DNA from: Muribaculum sp.
GTDB taxonomy: Bacteria; Bacteroidota; Bacteroidia; Bacteroidales; Muribaculaceae
DNA length: 64,000 nt
NCBI GenBank assembly: GCA_023666965.1
Contig: JAMPAZ010000001.1
Span: forward strand, 415,738 to 479,737
Direction: 5' to 3'
Each line of letters opens with the position of its first letter. Position 1 is the first letter of the stretch. Both the position numbers and the translations under genes were made by a program. The notes beneath the pieces are model-generated. The model was given only the letters and a program-made list of their open reading frames with translations, searched no databases and had not been told where the DNA came from. Positions 1-8,308 of the stretch are shown here, one piece after another.

Positions 1-20
1 CGAGTTTTCCTTTTGTTCAT
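1..20 (-). CDS. Start of a gene running off the left edge
   Basis: A minus-strand ATG at 18-20 opens a frame that reads M-N-K-R-K-T before the window ends. It lies about 33 bases downstream of a good Bacteroidota -7 box at 54-61, which is the main reason to believe it. Nothing can be said about the product. Confidence 0.3.
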
Positions 21-53
21 AACTTTTCTCTGTGAGAATTTTTATTCAAGATG

Positions 54-82
54 CAAATTTAGTGACAATTTTCCGATAACAA
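54..82 (-). promoter_or_regulatory. Bacteroidota-type promoter, leftward
   Basis: On the minus strand TAAATTTG (61-54) fits the -7 consensus TAnnTTTG. A TTG at 82-80, 18 bases further upstream, could be the -33 element. It would drive the truncated gene at the left edge and is divergent from the peptidase gene. Confidence 0.4.
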
Positions 83-192
83 CGAATTTTTGTTGCATTA
101 ATATGCATTCAAATCAGTACGGCGGAAAATTCTGCTGAAAACCGGTGGAAAATTTTACCCAATTATGCAGTACAATTCCTTCTTCGGCATAT

Positions 193-200
193 TAACTTTG
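193..200 (+). promoter_or_regulatory. -7 box for the M15 peptidase gene
   Basis: TAACTTTG matches the TAnnTTTG -7 consensus exactly. No clear -33 TTTG is seen at the right distance. Its position downstream of the first in-frame ATG (165) argues that translation begins at 255 instead. Confidence 0.45.
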
Positions 201-254
201 CAGTGGATTCTGAACAAAACAACTTTTTTATTAACCACAAAAACCTTTTTCGCC

Positions 255-686
255 ATGAAAAACAACAAATTAATGGCCGCAATCGTAGCGGCGGCCGAAT
301 TTGCATCTCCAGCAAAAGCAAAAGAAGCAATCTCGCACTTTACAGTCAACGAGCTGACACGCAGCACTACAGCGTCGAGAATGCACATCGACAACACCCC
401 TCCGCCCGAGATGGTGGACAACATACACAGACTCATCGACCACGTACTCGACCCGGCGCGAAGAGAGCTGGGACGACCGGTTTATGTCAATAGCGGTTAC
501 CGCTGCCCGGAGTTGAACCGAGCCGTGGGAGGGGTTCCAAAGTCATATCACCTGCAGGGGCGGGCGGCCGACTTGAATACCGGCTCGCTCGAAGGCAACC
601 GACACCTGTGGCAAATACTGCAAAAACTGCCGCATGTAGAACTGATTTGGGAAGGTGGCGGAACATGGATTCACGTGGCTTACTAA
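255..686 (+). CDS. M15-family D-Ala-D-Ala carboxypeptidase-like metallopeptidase
   Basis: A 143-residue protein with the zinc peptidase signature of the M15 (Peptidase_M15_3) family: SGYRCPELN, then SYHLQGRAAD (H99, D106) and a C-terminal WIHVAY (H140). The three residues H99, D106 and H140 are the expected zinc ligands. Family members cut D-Ala-containing peptides of peptidoglycan; compact versions like this are common in Bacteroidales and often come from phage or mobile elements. There is no convincing signal peptide. The start at 255 is preferred over the ATG at 165 because a -7 promoter box lies at 193-200 and because the domain begins soon after residue 25. It stands alone as a single gene. 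Whether it is a phage-derived lysin or a housekeeping enzyme cannot be told from sequence. Confidence 0.8.
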   Translation: MKNNKLMAAIVAAAEFASPAKAKEAISHFTVNELTRSTTASRMHIDNTPPPEMVDNIHRLIDHVLDPARRELGRPVYVNSGYRCPELNRAVGGVPKSYHLQGRAADLNTGSLEGNRHLWQILQKLPHVELIWEGGGTWIHVAY

Positions 687-730
687 GCGCATTTTCCCGA
701 CATTTTACGCAATTAATGATTTTAATTATT

Positions 731-738
731 TATCTTTG
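731..738 (+). promoter_or_regulatory. -7 box for the 426-residue secreted protein gene
   Basis: TATCTTTG matches TAnnTTTG exactly, 46 bases before the ATG at 784. No TTTG is found at the standard -33 distance. Confidence 0.45.
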
Positions 739-783
739 CGCTACAGACAATACTGAATTATAAATCAATAAATATCATACACG

Positions 784-2064
784 ATGAATAAATTTTTAAA
801 GACACTCTTATGCGCCACGCTGTGCATAGCGAGCGCGCTCCCCTCCTTCGCAGAAATGCAGATTACGAAGGAAGAAGGTGTGATTATTGCCATGGACGAA
901 CAGTTTTTCTACTCCACAGAAATGTTGAATTCACAATCAGAAATCTCCCAACGTAAAAGCGCGCTGGGAGTCGAATCGCTTTGGACCGATGGACAGAGCG
1001 CCGTAATGTTTATGATTGGATGCGGAATTAATCACTCAAAAGATTTTTCAGATATTATCTTTGGCTTTGTAGGGCCGGATTCATGGTATTCACAGATTCG
1101 ACAAAATAAAGCCTTCACTATTACCTTCACCGATGGGAAAGTACGTAATGTATTTATTCCCGAATTTGATGGAGCCATACAAATTGAAGACTATGTTTTA
1201 TCTACCGGATTTGTCCCGGGAGCTACAGACGGCTCGTCCATTGCAGGCAAACTGCCGATGAACGAAGCAATGATTCAGTTCGCCACGAGCAATATCGCCT
1301 CCATTAAATGCGGCAACCAGACATACCATTTCAAGGGGAATACGGCAGAGGTGATTCGCGCTGAGTTTGACGCGCTGTTTAAGCAAAAAGAGGTATCGAA
1401 AGAAGCGTTCTCAATCTACCTTAACTCAGTCGATGCAAAAGCCGCATCAACCGCCTCAGCATCGAAGCCGGCAAGCACATCCTCAGCAAGCAGGTCGACA
1501 AAAACACCCAAAACCACTTCCTCATCATCAGCCAAACCGGCAACCGCCACGGCTGCCAAGCCATCAGCTCGCGCTTCAGAATATTCTTCGGACGTGGCCT
1601 CGCTGATCAAGAATCCGGCCGGCTATACTGCGCGGAACCCGTTCAAATCGCCTGGTATTTACGAAGACAACTTTAAGGCGTACGCTTCCGGGAACTCTTG
1701 GCGCTATCGTACTCGTTCGGCAGGACAAAATCAAGTGCTGGTATTTGACAACGGAACCGTCTCGTCGACGTTGATGGGATATGAATGTAAATTCGTGGCA
1801 AACTTTAAGAATCAGATTCTTAACGGATACGCCTATCAGACGCAAGTGATAAGCAGCGAACAGGCCGTCAAGCTGGCCAATGAGTTAGCATCCGGACTCT
1901 CCGGACTGTCAAACGTGGCTCCCGCGTCTGACACCGAAGCCGACTCCGGTACGCTGTTCAGCCGCCAATATCTGTATGGAGCCGGAACGAAGCTGACCGT
2001 CGACGCACGTCAGGTCGACGGACGCTATTTCGTGTCGCTGACCGTCGGAATCACCCATTTTTAA
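784..2064 (+). CDS. Secreted protein of unknown function with Ser/Ala/Thr-rich linker
   Basis: I do not recognise this 426-residue protein. It starts with a clear signal peptide (basic MNKFLK, hydrophobic stretch, cleavage near ALPSFA-E at residue 23). An N-terminal domain of about 190 residues (roughly 25-215) is followed by a low-complexity linker of Ser, Ala, Thr, Lys and Pro (about 217-270), and then a C-terminal beta-rich domain (about 275-426) ending in alternating hydrophobic strands. No catalytic motif is visible. The linker suggests two separately folding domains in the periplasm or at the outer membrane. It has its own promoter box and is not obviously in an operon with the sugar nucleotide gene that follows 121 bases later. 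Confidence 0.7.
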   Translation: MNKFLKTLLCATLCIASALPSFAEMQITKEEGVIIAMDEQFFYSTEMLNSQSEISQRKSALGVESLWTDGQSAVMFMIGCGINHSKDFSDIIFGFVGPDSWYSQIRQNKAFTITFTDGKVRNVFIPEFDGAIQIEDYVLSTGFVPGATDGSSIAGKLPMNEAMIQFATSNIASIKCGNQTYHFKGNTAEVIRAEFDALFKQKEVSKEAFSIYLNSVDAKAASTASASKPASTSSASRSTKTPKTTSSSSAKPATATAAKPSARASEYSSDVASLIKNPAGYTARNPFKSPGIYEDNFKAYASGNSWRYRTRSAGQNQVLVFDNGTVSSTLMGYECKFVANFKNQILNGYAYQTQVISSEQAVKLANELASGLSGLSNVAPASDTEADSGTLFSRQYLYGAGTKLTVDARQVDGRYFVSLTVGITHF

Positions 2065-2185
2065 TCGACGAGTGAGATTTAATCGACGAGAGAGAATGGA
2101 TTAACGAAATTTTTCGCCATTAACAATGTTAATTGCAATATAATTTCTATCTTAGCGGAAAATACAACCCATAAACACTCACGAT

Positions 2186-3271
2186 ATGACTAACCAGCAT
2201 AGATATTGCGTGATCATGTGCGGAGGTATAGGAAGCCGTTTTTGGCCTTACAGCCGCACCGACCGACCAAAACAGTTCATCGACTTCTTCGGCACCGGAC
2301 GCTCTTTGCTTCAAATGAGCTACGACAGGATAGCTTCATTGATTCCGAAAGAAAACATCATCATAGTCACCAACGACAAATATTCACCTTTAGTCAAAGA
2401 ACAGCTTCCGCAACTTGAGGAGAGCCAGATTCTGCGTGAGCCGGCAAGGCGCAACACGGCCCCCTGCATAGCATGGGCCGCCTCACATATCCATGCACTC
2501 GACCCGCAGGCAAGCATTATAGTCACTCCGAGCGACCACGTCATCACGCGTGAACTGCAGTTTGTCGAGTCGGTGCGCCGAGGTTTTGATTTTGTCGAAT
2601 CGCACGATTCACTGCTGACTCTCGGCATCAAGCCCACGCGCCCGGAGACCGGCTACGGCTATATCCAGATCGGACAACCGGTGGAGGACGGCATCAACAA
2701 GGTCAAGACCTTTACCGAAAAACCTGACCACGAGCTTGCAAAAGTGTTTGTCGAGAGCGGGGAATTTTTCTGGAACTCAGGTATATTCATTTGGTCGGCA
2801 AACTCAATTTTGAAAGCGCTGCGTGAATATGCGCCCGATCTGATGACCGTGTTCGACCGCGGCATCGGCCTTTTTGGAGACCCTGAGAAAGAGGCAGAAT
2901 TTATCAACCGGGAATTTCCCGGATGCGTCAACATCTCCATCGATTATGCCGTCATGGAACGCGCCGACAATGTCTATGTAGAATGTGTCGATTTCGGATG
3001 GAACGACCTCGGAACGTGGAGCGCGCTCTACGACATGTCGCCAAAAAATGCCACTAAAAATGTAACGCAGAACTGCCGTGTGCTGTCATACAATTCGGAG
3101 GGCAACATTTTTGCCGTGAACCCCGACAAACTCGTGGTCGTAAGCGGACTGAGCGACTACGTAATAGCAGACTCCGACGACGTACTGCTTATATGCCCCA
3201 AGGCCGAGGAACAGTCGATTAAGCTGTATGTCAACGACGTAAAGCTTGCATACGGCGAGAAATATATGTAA
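2186..3271 (+). CDS. manC: Mannose-1-phosphate guanylyltransferase
   Basis: Makes GDP-mannose from mannose-1-phosphate and GTP, for glycan and capsule synthesis. The N-terminus holds the nucleotidyltransferase signature GGIGSRFWPYSRTDRPKQ (residues 13 onward), and further in are the FTEKPD sugar-binding motif and FFWNSGIF, typical of GDP-mannose pyrophosphorylases. At 361 residues it is the short, single-domain form: it lacks the C-terminal cupin phosphomannose isomerase domain of bifunctional enzymes. The product call rests on family motifs; substrate preference among hexose-1-phosphates is the main uncertainty. A weak -7-like TATCTTAG at 2148-2155 precedes it. Two inverted repeats follow before era. 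Confidence 0.88.
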   Translation: MTNQHRYCVIMCGGIGSRFWPYSRTDRPKQFIDFFGTGRSLLQMSYDRIASLIPKENIIIVTNDKYSPLVKEQLPQLEESQILREPARRNTAPCIAWAASHIHALDPQASIIVTPSDHVITRELQFVESVRRGFDFVESHDSLLTLGIKPTRPETGYGYIQIGQPVEDGINKVKTFTEKPDHELAKVFVESGEFFWNSGIFIWSANSILKALREYAPDLMTVFDRGIGLFGDPEKEAEFINREFPGCVNISIDYAVMERADNVYVECVDFGWNDLGTWSALYDMSPKNATKNVTQNCRVLSYNSEGNIFAVNPDKLVVVSGLSDYVIADSDDVLLICPKAEEQSIKLYVNDVKLAYGEKYM

Positions 3272-3286
3272 TTTGGCATTTTTAAC

Positions 3287-3329
3287 AACGACTATTTCGG
3301 TCGTTCACGTGTTATATCTGATATAACAC
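3287..3329. promoter_or_regulatory. Two adjacent inverted repeats between manC and era
   Basis: AACGAC-7nt-GTCGTT (3287-3305) is followed after three bases by a perfect 9-bp palindrome GTGTTATAT-ctg-ATATAACAC (3309-3329). There is no U-run, so this is not a classic terminator. The A/T-rich second repeat could be an operator or an mRNA hairpin 17 bases before the era start codon. Confidence 0.4.
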
Positions 3330-3346
3330 AGAAATAAACAACGACT

Positions 3347-4237
3347 ATGAACGAAAATCATAAATCCGGATTCGTCAATATCGTCGGCAATCCCAATGTG
3401 GGAAAGTCGACATTGATGAATGATCTTGTGGGCGAAAGAATCAGTATAATAACCTCAAAGGCGCAGACCACGCGTCACCGCATCATGGGCATCGTCAACA
3501 CCGACGACTACCAGATAGTGTTCTCTGACACTCCGGGCGTGTTGAAACCGAACTACAAGATGCAGGAAGCCATGCGCGAATTTTCGGAAGGCGCATTGAC
3601 CGATGCCGACATACTTCTTTACGTCACCGACGTGGTTGAGGATCCGACTAAAAACGCCGACTTTTTAGCAAAAGTGGCAAAGGAGACCGTGCCTGTGCTT
3701 CTCGTCATAAACAAGGTAGACCTACTGAAAAATAACGACGAACTTGAGGCAATTGTGGCGAAATGGAATCAACTGTTGCCTAACGCCGAGGTATTTCCCA
3801 CGTCGGCCAAGCTCGGATTCAATACTGACTCGCTCATGGCGCGCATATTGGAGCTGCTCCCGGTGGCACCGCCATATTTCGGTAAAGACGCGCTGACCGA
3901 CAAGCCGGCACGATTTTTCGTCACCGAAATAATCCGCGAGAAGATGCTTCTTCACCTCGATAAAGAAGTGCCCTACTCGGTTGAGGTCGTGGTCGAGAAG
4001 TTTGACGAGAAGGAGGATTCCATCCACATAATGGCAGTCATTTATGTGGAACGCGACTCGCAAAAAGGCATTATCATAGGCAAAGGCGGCACAATGATTA
4101 AACGCATCGGCACCGAAGCCCGTAAAGACATCGAGACATTCTTTGCAAAACACGTTTATCTCGAGCTGTTCGTAAAGGTCGAAAAAGACTGGCGCAATAG
4201 AGAAAACAAGCTCCGATCGTTCGGATACATCGAATAG
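3347..4237 (+). CDS. era: GTPase Era
   Basis: Essential GTPase that binds the 3' end of 16S rRNA and helps assemble the 30S ribosomal subunit. All GTPase boxes are present: G1 GNPNVGKS (14-21), G2 around TTRHR (41-45), G3 DTPG (61-64), G4 NKVD (122-125) and a G5 SA near residue 150. The C-terminal KH RNA-binding domain shows the GKGGTMIKRIG motif. At 296 residues its length is normal for the family. The gene is followed by a hairpin and then metY. Confidence 0.97.
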   Translation: MNENHKSGFVNIVGNPNVGKSTLMNDLVGERISIITSKAQTTRHRIMGIVNTDDYQIVFSDTPGVLKPNYKMQEAMREFSEGALTDADILLYVTDVVEDPTKNADFLAKVAKETVPVLLVINKVDLLKNNDELEAIVAKWNQLLPNAEVFPTSAKLGFNTDSLMARILELLPVAPPYFGKDALTDKPARFFVTEIIREKMLLHLDKEVPYSVEVVVEKFDEKEDSIHIMAVIYVERDSQKGIIIGKGGTMIKRIGTEARKDIETFFAKHVYLELFVKVEKDWRNRENKLRSFGYIE

Positions 4238-4267
4238 AAGGAATCGACACTTAAACCTATACAGCCC

Positions 4268-4302
4268 CATGCCGACCCCCATTCAAAATGGGTGCCGGCA
4301 TG
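4268..4302 (+). terminator. Terminator-like hairpin after era
   Basis: CATGCCG (4268-4274) pairs with CGGCATG (4296-4302), with an inner CCCATT/AATGGG stem. It lies 31 bases past the era stop codon. The downstream tract is A/T-rich but lacks a solid T-run, so it may be a weak terminator or a stabilising hairpin. Confidence 0.45.
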
Positions 4303-4335
4303 GTCATAAATTATATATAAGAATAATATTCTGTC

Positions 4336-5628
4336 ATGTCAATTAATCGCAAAAAACTCCACTTTGAGACTCTCCAACTCCACGTTGGACAAGAGACTCC
4401 CGACCCTGCCACCGACGCAAGGGCAGTCCCAATCTATCAAACCACCTCATACGTGTTCGGCAGTTGCCGTCAGGCCGCTGACCGATTTGACCTTAAGGAA
4501 GCGGGGAACATCTACGGACGTCTGACCAACAGCACCCAGGAGGTACTGGAAAAACGCATCGCCGCTCTTGAAGGAGGAACAGCGGCCTTGGCCGTAGCGA
4601 GCGGTGCCGCGGCGGTGTCCTACGCGCTGCTGAATATAACTTCGGCCGGCGACCATATCGTAGCGGCCAACAATATCTACGGTGGATCATACAACCTGCT
4701 CGACAACACGCTGCCCACATACGGAATTAAAACCACGTTTGTCGACCCTTCAGACCCCGAGAATTTTGAAAAAGCGATCCGGCCGGAAACCAAAGCCTTG
4801 TTCATCGAAACTTTGGGCAATCCGAACTGCAGCGTGACCAATATCGATGCGATAGCGGATGTGGCGCACTGTCACGACATTCCACTGATAATCGACAACA
4901 CTTTCGGTACGCCGTATCTGATTCAACCGATTGAACACGGGGCGGACATCGTGGTCCACAGCGCCACCAAATTCATCGGAGGCCACGGCACGTCGCTCGG
5001 AGGTTTGATTGTGGATTCAGGCAAGTTTGACTGGAAAGCGTCGGGAAAATTTCCGCAACTTACCGAACCCGACCCCAACTACCACGGTGCGGTGTTTACC
5101 GACGTTGCCGGAGATGCCGCATTCGTGACGAGAGTCAGATGCGTACTTCTGCGCGACACGGGCGCTGCAATAAGTCCGTTTAACGCTTTTTTGCTTTTAC
5201 AGGGGCTGGAGACGCTTTCACTCAGAGTTGAACGCCACAGTTCAAACGCAGAAAAAGTCGTTGACTTTTTGAACAAACATCCGAAAGTCAAGAAGGTTAA
5301 CCACCCCTCACTACCTGACCATCCCGACCACGAACTCTATAAGAAATATTTTCCAAACGGAGGTGGCTCAATCTTCACTTTCGAGATCGACGGGGGCATC
5401 GAAGAGGCGCACCGGTTTATCGACTCGCTTGAAATATTTTCATTGCTGGCCAACGTGGCCGACGTGAAGAGTCTCGTAATACATCCGGCCACCACGACAC
5501 ATTCGCAACTGACACCTGAGCAACAAATCGAACAACACATCTATCCTGGAACGGTGCGTTTGTCAATCGGCACGGAACATGTCGACGATCTGATTGCCGA
5601 CCTCGAGCAGGCACTGGAACAAGTATGA
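4336..5628 (+). CDS. metY: O-acetylhomoserine sulfhydrylase (PLP enzyme)
   Basis: Converts O-acetylhomoserine and sulfide to homocysteine in methionine synthesis. It belongs to the Cys/Met metabolism PLP family: the PLP lysine is K212 in [15 protein letters not shown], preceded by IDNTFGTPY. The N-terminus ([19 protein letters not shown]) and the 430-residue length with the insertion after the lysine region fit the MetY subgroup rather than cystathionine gamma-synthase or beta-lyase, which are shorter. Methionine gamma-lyase activity cannot be fully excluded. It is a single gene closed by a strong terminator and converges on the polysaccharide locus. Confidence 0.9.
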   Translation: MSINRKKLHFETLQLHVGQETPDPATDARAVPIYQTTSYVFGSCRQAADRFDLKEAGNIYGRLTNSTQEVLEKRIAALEGGTAALAVASGAAAVSYALLNITSAGDHIVAANNIYGGSYNLLDNTLPTYGIKTTFVDPSDPENFEKAIRPETKALFIETLGNPNCSVTNIDAIADVAHCHDIPLIIDNTFGTPYLIQPIEHGADIVVHSATKFIGGHGTSLGGLIVDSGKFDWKASGKFPQLTEPDPNYHGAVFTDVAGDAAFVTRVRCVLLRDTGAAISPFNAFLLLQGLETLSLRVERHSSNAEKVVDFLNKHPKVKKVNHPSLPDHPDHELYKKYFPNGGGSIFTFEIDGGIEEAHRFIDSLEIFSLLANVADVKSLVIHPATTTHSQLTPEQQIEQHIYPGTVRLSIGTEHVDDLIADLEQALEQV

Positions 5629-5650
5629 ATAAGCGACATCGAATAATGCG

Positions 5651-5689
5651 AGAACGCCGACCTTCACAGGCCGGCGTTCTCTTTTTGTT
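5651..5689 (+). terminator. Rho-independent terminator of metY
   Basis: AGAACGCCG (5651-5659) pairs perfectly with CGGCGTTCT (5672-5680), extended by CC/GG around a short loop and followed by CTTTTTGTT. It also lies where the leftward polysaccharide operon ends, so the hairpin may serve both sides. Confidence 0.9.
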
Positions 5690-5722
5690 ATCGAAACGAT
5701 TATTAAAGTGGAGATATAATTC

Positions 5723-7636
5723 TTACTTCGATTTTTTGCCCCAATAAGTCTTTCTATTGCCGAGACCGGCATAGACGATGGTGTGGGTACGGGGATTACG
5801 TTCCCAATCGCATTCGCGCATCAGATAAAGCTCAACGCCGTTGGCGGTCAAAATCTGGGTTGTGGCATCGTAGCTCCAAGTACCGCCTTTCCATGCACCG
5901 GAACTGATCGTATGGTCGGCCTTGAAGGTCATGGCCGAGGCCGAACGCTGTTCGCCGTACTTATAGCTTAAGTCGATGTGTTCCCAGACACCGGCGATTT
6001 CATCCTCCGTGATAGGAACCTGCGGAACAGCGCCGTAGCGTTCGGGCATCACAAGAGGCCAGCCGTCGTTTGTCCAACGGATAGCACGCACATGGCCGAG
6101 CATATTGGCATTAGGAGCCCAGGTGTCGCCCGCGATTTCGGGCAAACGTCCCTGCGAAGCGAAGTACCAATTGTCCTGACCGTCGTCAAAGACTGCGCAG
6201 TGAGATATTCCTACCCACCCATGGCTGTTGGCGAACTTATAGGGGTGGGTCAATATGGGATATGCGTCGCCGCCGAGATCGCCACGTGTGCCGTACATGT
6301 CGAGGTACGGGCCTTCGATGTCGGTAGCGCGAAGAACGCGGGTATTATACGGGACATCGAGAGCATCGTAAGCGAGGAAGAGATAGTAATAGCCATTTCG
6401 GTAGACCACTTCAGGCCCTTCAGAACCTTGCCAGCGGTTGCCGAGCTGACGCGTATAGATGAGTTTTCCGTAAGGAGCAATCTCCTCTTCCGTGCCCCAA
6501 GGATTGACGTTAATATCGGGAAGGCCTGTTTCGGCATCCAATTTAACGACATATATGCCACTGTGCCAAGAGCCGTAGACGAGCCAATGCTCGCCGGAAG
6601 GGGTTATGATATAACTCGGGTCGATAGCGTTGATCTTAAAATAGCAGTTGGCCCAATCGTTGGGTCTGACATAAAAGTTAAGACCCTTGTCGGAGGGATT
6701 CGTCACAACATATCCTTTATCGACCCAGCCAGAATTGTTAGCAGGGTCGGAATTTTCCATCATACCGATGAAAGCACGTTCACCCCATGAGTTAGAGCCA
6801 TCGATGTTGCCCGGACACACAATTGAATAGTACATGCGGTAGAGTCCGGAGCGCACTTTTCGTACGCACGGCGCCCAATATCCAAAGTCGGAGACTGGGG
6901 GATTGGCCGCGTTAAGACCCATTCCGGCGCGAAACTCGTTGAGTTTAGGAATGACCCAACCGGGGAGCGAAGTCATCACACCGCCGAGGTATTCCCAATT
7001 GACCAAATCCTTAGAGCGGCGGCCGTGGAAGTGCCCGCCGGCAGTGTGGGCGTTGCCGAACGAAGCATCGGTCTGATACATATAATAGTAGCCGTCGTCG
7101 GCCTTGACCACCGACGGATCGTGGACGTTTGCGAGATTCCACTGGTCGCGCTTGGCCCAATCGGCCAAAGTACGGTAGTCGTCGGGATAATCCGGCGCCA
7201 CGTATTCGGCGAGTTGCTCGTCGATAGTGATTTCGTTAGTTGTAAATTGATACTCCGAAGAGTATATAGTTCCTTCTGAAGTCCCTGTGGCAAACGCTTT
7301 AACATAGTAGGTAGTTGCCGGTTCCAAACCGATTAATTCAGCGACAGCCACACCCGCAGTGACTTTGGCATTAACCGACATACTTGCTCCTAACGACGGG
7401 TTGGCCTCGGAGGCATAGCAGAAACCGATGCGGTCGTATTTCGCTGAACCGGAAAGAGTGACAGTGCTTTTCAAAGTGGCGGAGACGGTACCTATGGATT
7501 CTGCCACGGGAGCACCGACCGACACAAAACCTTGATTGTCGTCGCCACCGCCGTTGCCGCCTTTATCTCCACAAGCAGACAGAGCAATGGCACCGATCGA
7601 CACAATTGATAAAAGTAGGTGTTTAAATCGTTTCAT
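5723..7636 (-). CDS. Surface GH43 endo-arabinanase-type lipoprotein
   Basis: Predicted to cut alpha-1,5-linked arabinan. The start at 7636 (not the upstream ATG at 7675) gives a lipoprotein signal ending LSAC with C22, and a protein of 637 residues. Domains in order: lipid anchor with Gly/Asp-rich tail, an Fn3-like beta domain (about 30-135), then the five-bladed GH43 propeller with catalytic base D173 in VHDPSVV, an IDPSYI transition-state aspartate, and the acid E406 in an EGPE motif. A C-terminal beta domain (about 550-637) fits the GH43 C-terminal domain of endo-arabinanases. It is the last gene of the SusC/SusD operon, after a hairpin in the intergenic gap, which suits a surface enzyme that supplies oligosaccharides to the transporters. 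Arabinan as substrate is inferred from family and neighbours. Confidence 0.85.
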   Translation of the reverse strand: MKRFKHLLLSIVSIGAIALSACGDKGGNGGGDDNQGFVSVGAPVAESIGTVSATLKSTVTLSGSAKYDRIGFCYASEANPSLGASMSVNAKVTAGVAVAELIGLEPATTYYVKAFATGTSEGTIYSSEYQFTTNEITIDEQLAEYVAPDYPDDYRTLADWAKRDQWNLANVHDPSVVKADDGYYYMYQTDASFGNAHTAGGHFHGRRSKDLVNWEYLGGVMTSLPGWVIPKLNEFRAGMGLNAANPPVSDFGYWAPCVRKVRSGLYRMYYSIVCPGNIDGSNSWGERAFIGMMENSDPANNSGWVDKGYVVTNPSDKGLNFYVRPNDWANCYFKINAIDPSYIITPSGEHWLVYGSWHSGIYVVKLDAETGLPDINVNPWGTEEEIAPYGKLIYTRQLGNRWQGSEGPEVVYRNGYYYLFLAYDALDVPYNTRVLRATDIEGPYLDMYGTRGDLGGDAYPILTHPYKFANSHGWVGISHCAVFDDGQDNWYFASQGRLPEIAGDTWAPNANMLGHVRAIRWTNDGWPLVMPERYGAVPQVPITEDEIAGVWEHIDLSYKYGEQRSASAMTFKADHTISSGAWKGGTWSYDATTQILTANGVELYLMRECDWERNPRTHTIVYAGLGNRKTYWGKKSK

Positions 7637-7661
7637 TGAATAGATTTTTGTTTTGTTAATC

Positions 7662-7697
7662 ACTGCCGGGCACACGAATGACCGTATGCCCGGCAGT
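7662..7697 (-). promoter_or_regulatory. Intercistronic hairpin before the GH43 gene
   Basis: An 11-bp perfect stem, ACTGCCGGGCA (7662-7672) with TGCCCGGCAGT (7687-7697), encloses a 14-base loop. It sits between two genes of the operon and has no U-run on the minus strand. A transcript-stability or partial-termination element is likely. Confidence 0.6.
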
Positions 7698-7714
7698 AAC
7701 TATATCACATTAAA

Positions 7715-8191
7715 TTACTCAGCAGGAGTCTCCGTAGTCTCGGGTGTTTCGGGAGCTTCGGGCTTCTCGTTAAGAACAATAGTTTCAGAGTAGACGGTAC
7801 CTCCTTGATATACACTTACGTAAGCACGAACATAGTATTGTTCGCCGTCGTTGAGTTCTTCAGCGTCAACGAAAAACGAACCGCCGTCAATGTCTGTAGA
7901 GCGGATGGCATTGTCATACATCGTCGGGGTTTTTGAGGTCTTTGAGTAGCAGAACCCTGCTCCTCCACAAGCCGCGTCGCCTTCCATCTTATATTGAGCC
8001 TTCAGTGTAAGCGTGGCAGGAACGGCCTCAGTGGTTTCGGTGGCATCGACAGCGGGAGTAGCGACAGCTTCGACCTTAGTGATGACAGCCTGCTGGCCGT
8101 TGAAGTTTACGTTGTCGTCATCGTCGTCGCAAGCGGTGAAAAGCATACCGACGGCTGCCAACGCGCTTAAAAGAAATATTTTAGCTTTCAT
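7715..8191 (-). CDS. Small surface lipoprotein with Fn3-like domain
   Basis: A 158-residue lipoprotein: signal peptide ending FTAC (C21) followed by a run of five Asp, an acidic tract of the kind that directs Bacteroides lipoproteins to the cell surface. The body is one beta-sandwich-like domain (about 33-140) with GFCYS and YYVRAYVS elements, then a Pro/Glu/Thr tail. The same pattern (GFCYA ... YYVKAFA ... GTIYSSE) occurs in the N-terminal domain of the neighbouring GH43 enzyme. Its place right after susD suggests a SusE/SusF-like glycan-binding or spacer protein, but it is much shorter than those and has no recognisable binding site. Confidence 0.75.
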   Translation of the reverse strand: MKAKIFLLSALAAVGMLFTACDDDDDNVNFNGQQAVITKVEAVATPAVDATETTEAVPATLTLKAQYKMEGDAACGGAGFCYSKTSKTPTMYDNAIRSTDIDGGSFFVDAEELNDGEQYYVRAYVSVYQGGTVYSETIVLNEKPEAPETPETTETPAE

Positions 8192-8228
8192 TGAATATTT
8201 TAAATTATTAGAATTATTCTCAAGAGTT

Positions 8229-8269
8229 TGTCGCTTGGGCGCACTGTTTAGCGTGCGCCCACAACGACA
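8229..8269 (-). promoter_or_regulatory. Intercistronic hairpin after susD
   Basis: TGGGCGCAC (8236-8244) pairs with GTGCGCCCA (8253-8261), with outer TGTCG/CGACA pairing (8229-8233 with 8265-8269). It lies in the gap between the susD-like gene and the small lipoprotein gene, with no T-run on the minus strand. Confidence 0.6.
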
Positions 8270-8308
8270 GCCTTATTTGAATAACTGTATTAAACTAAAT
8301 GCGGATTA

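Noticed and set aside
165-254. Upstream start for the M15 peptidase
   Set aside because: The extension lies across the likely promoter and does not resemble a signal peptide or the family.
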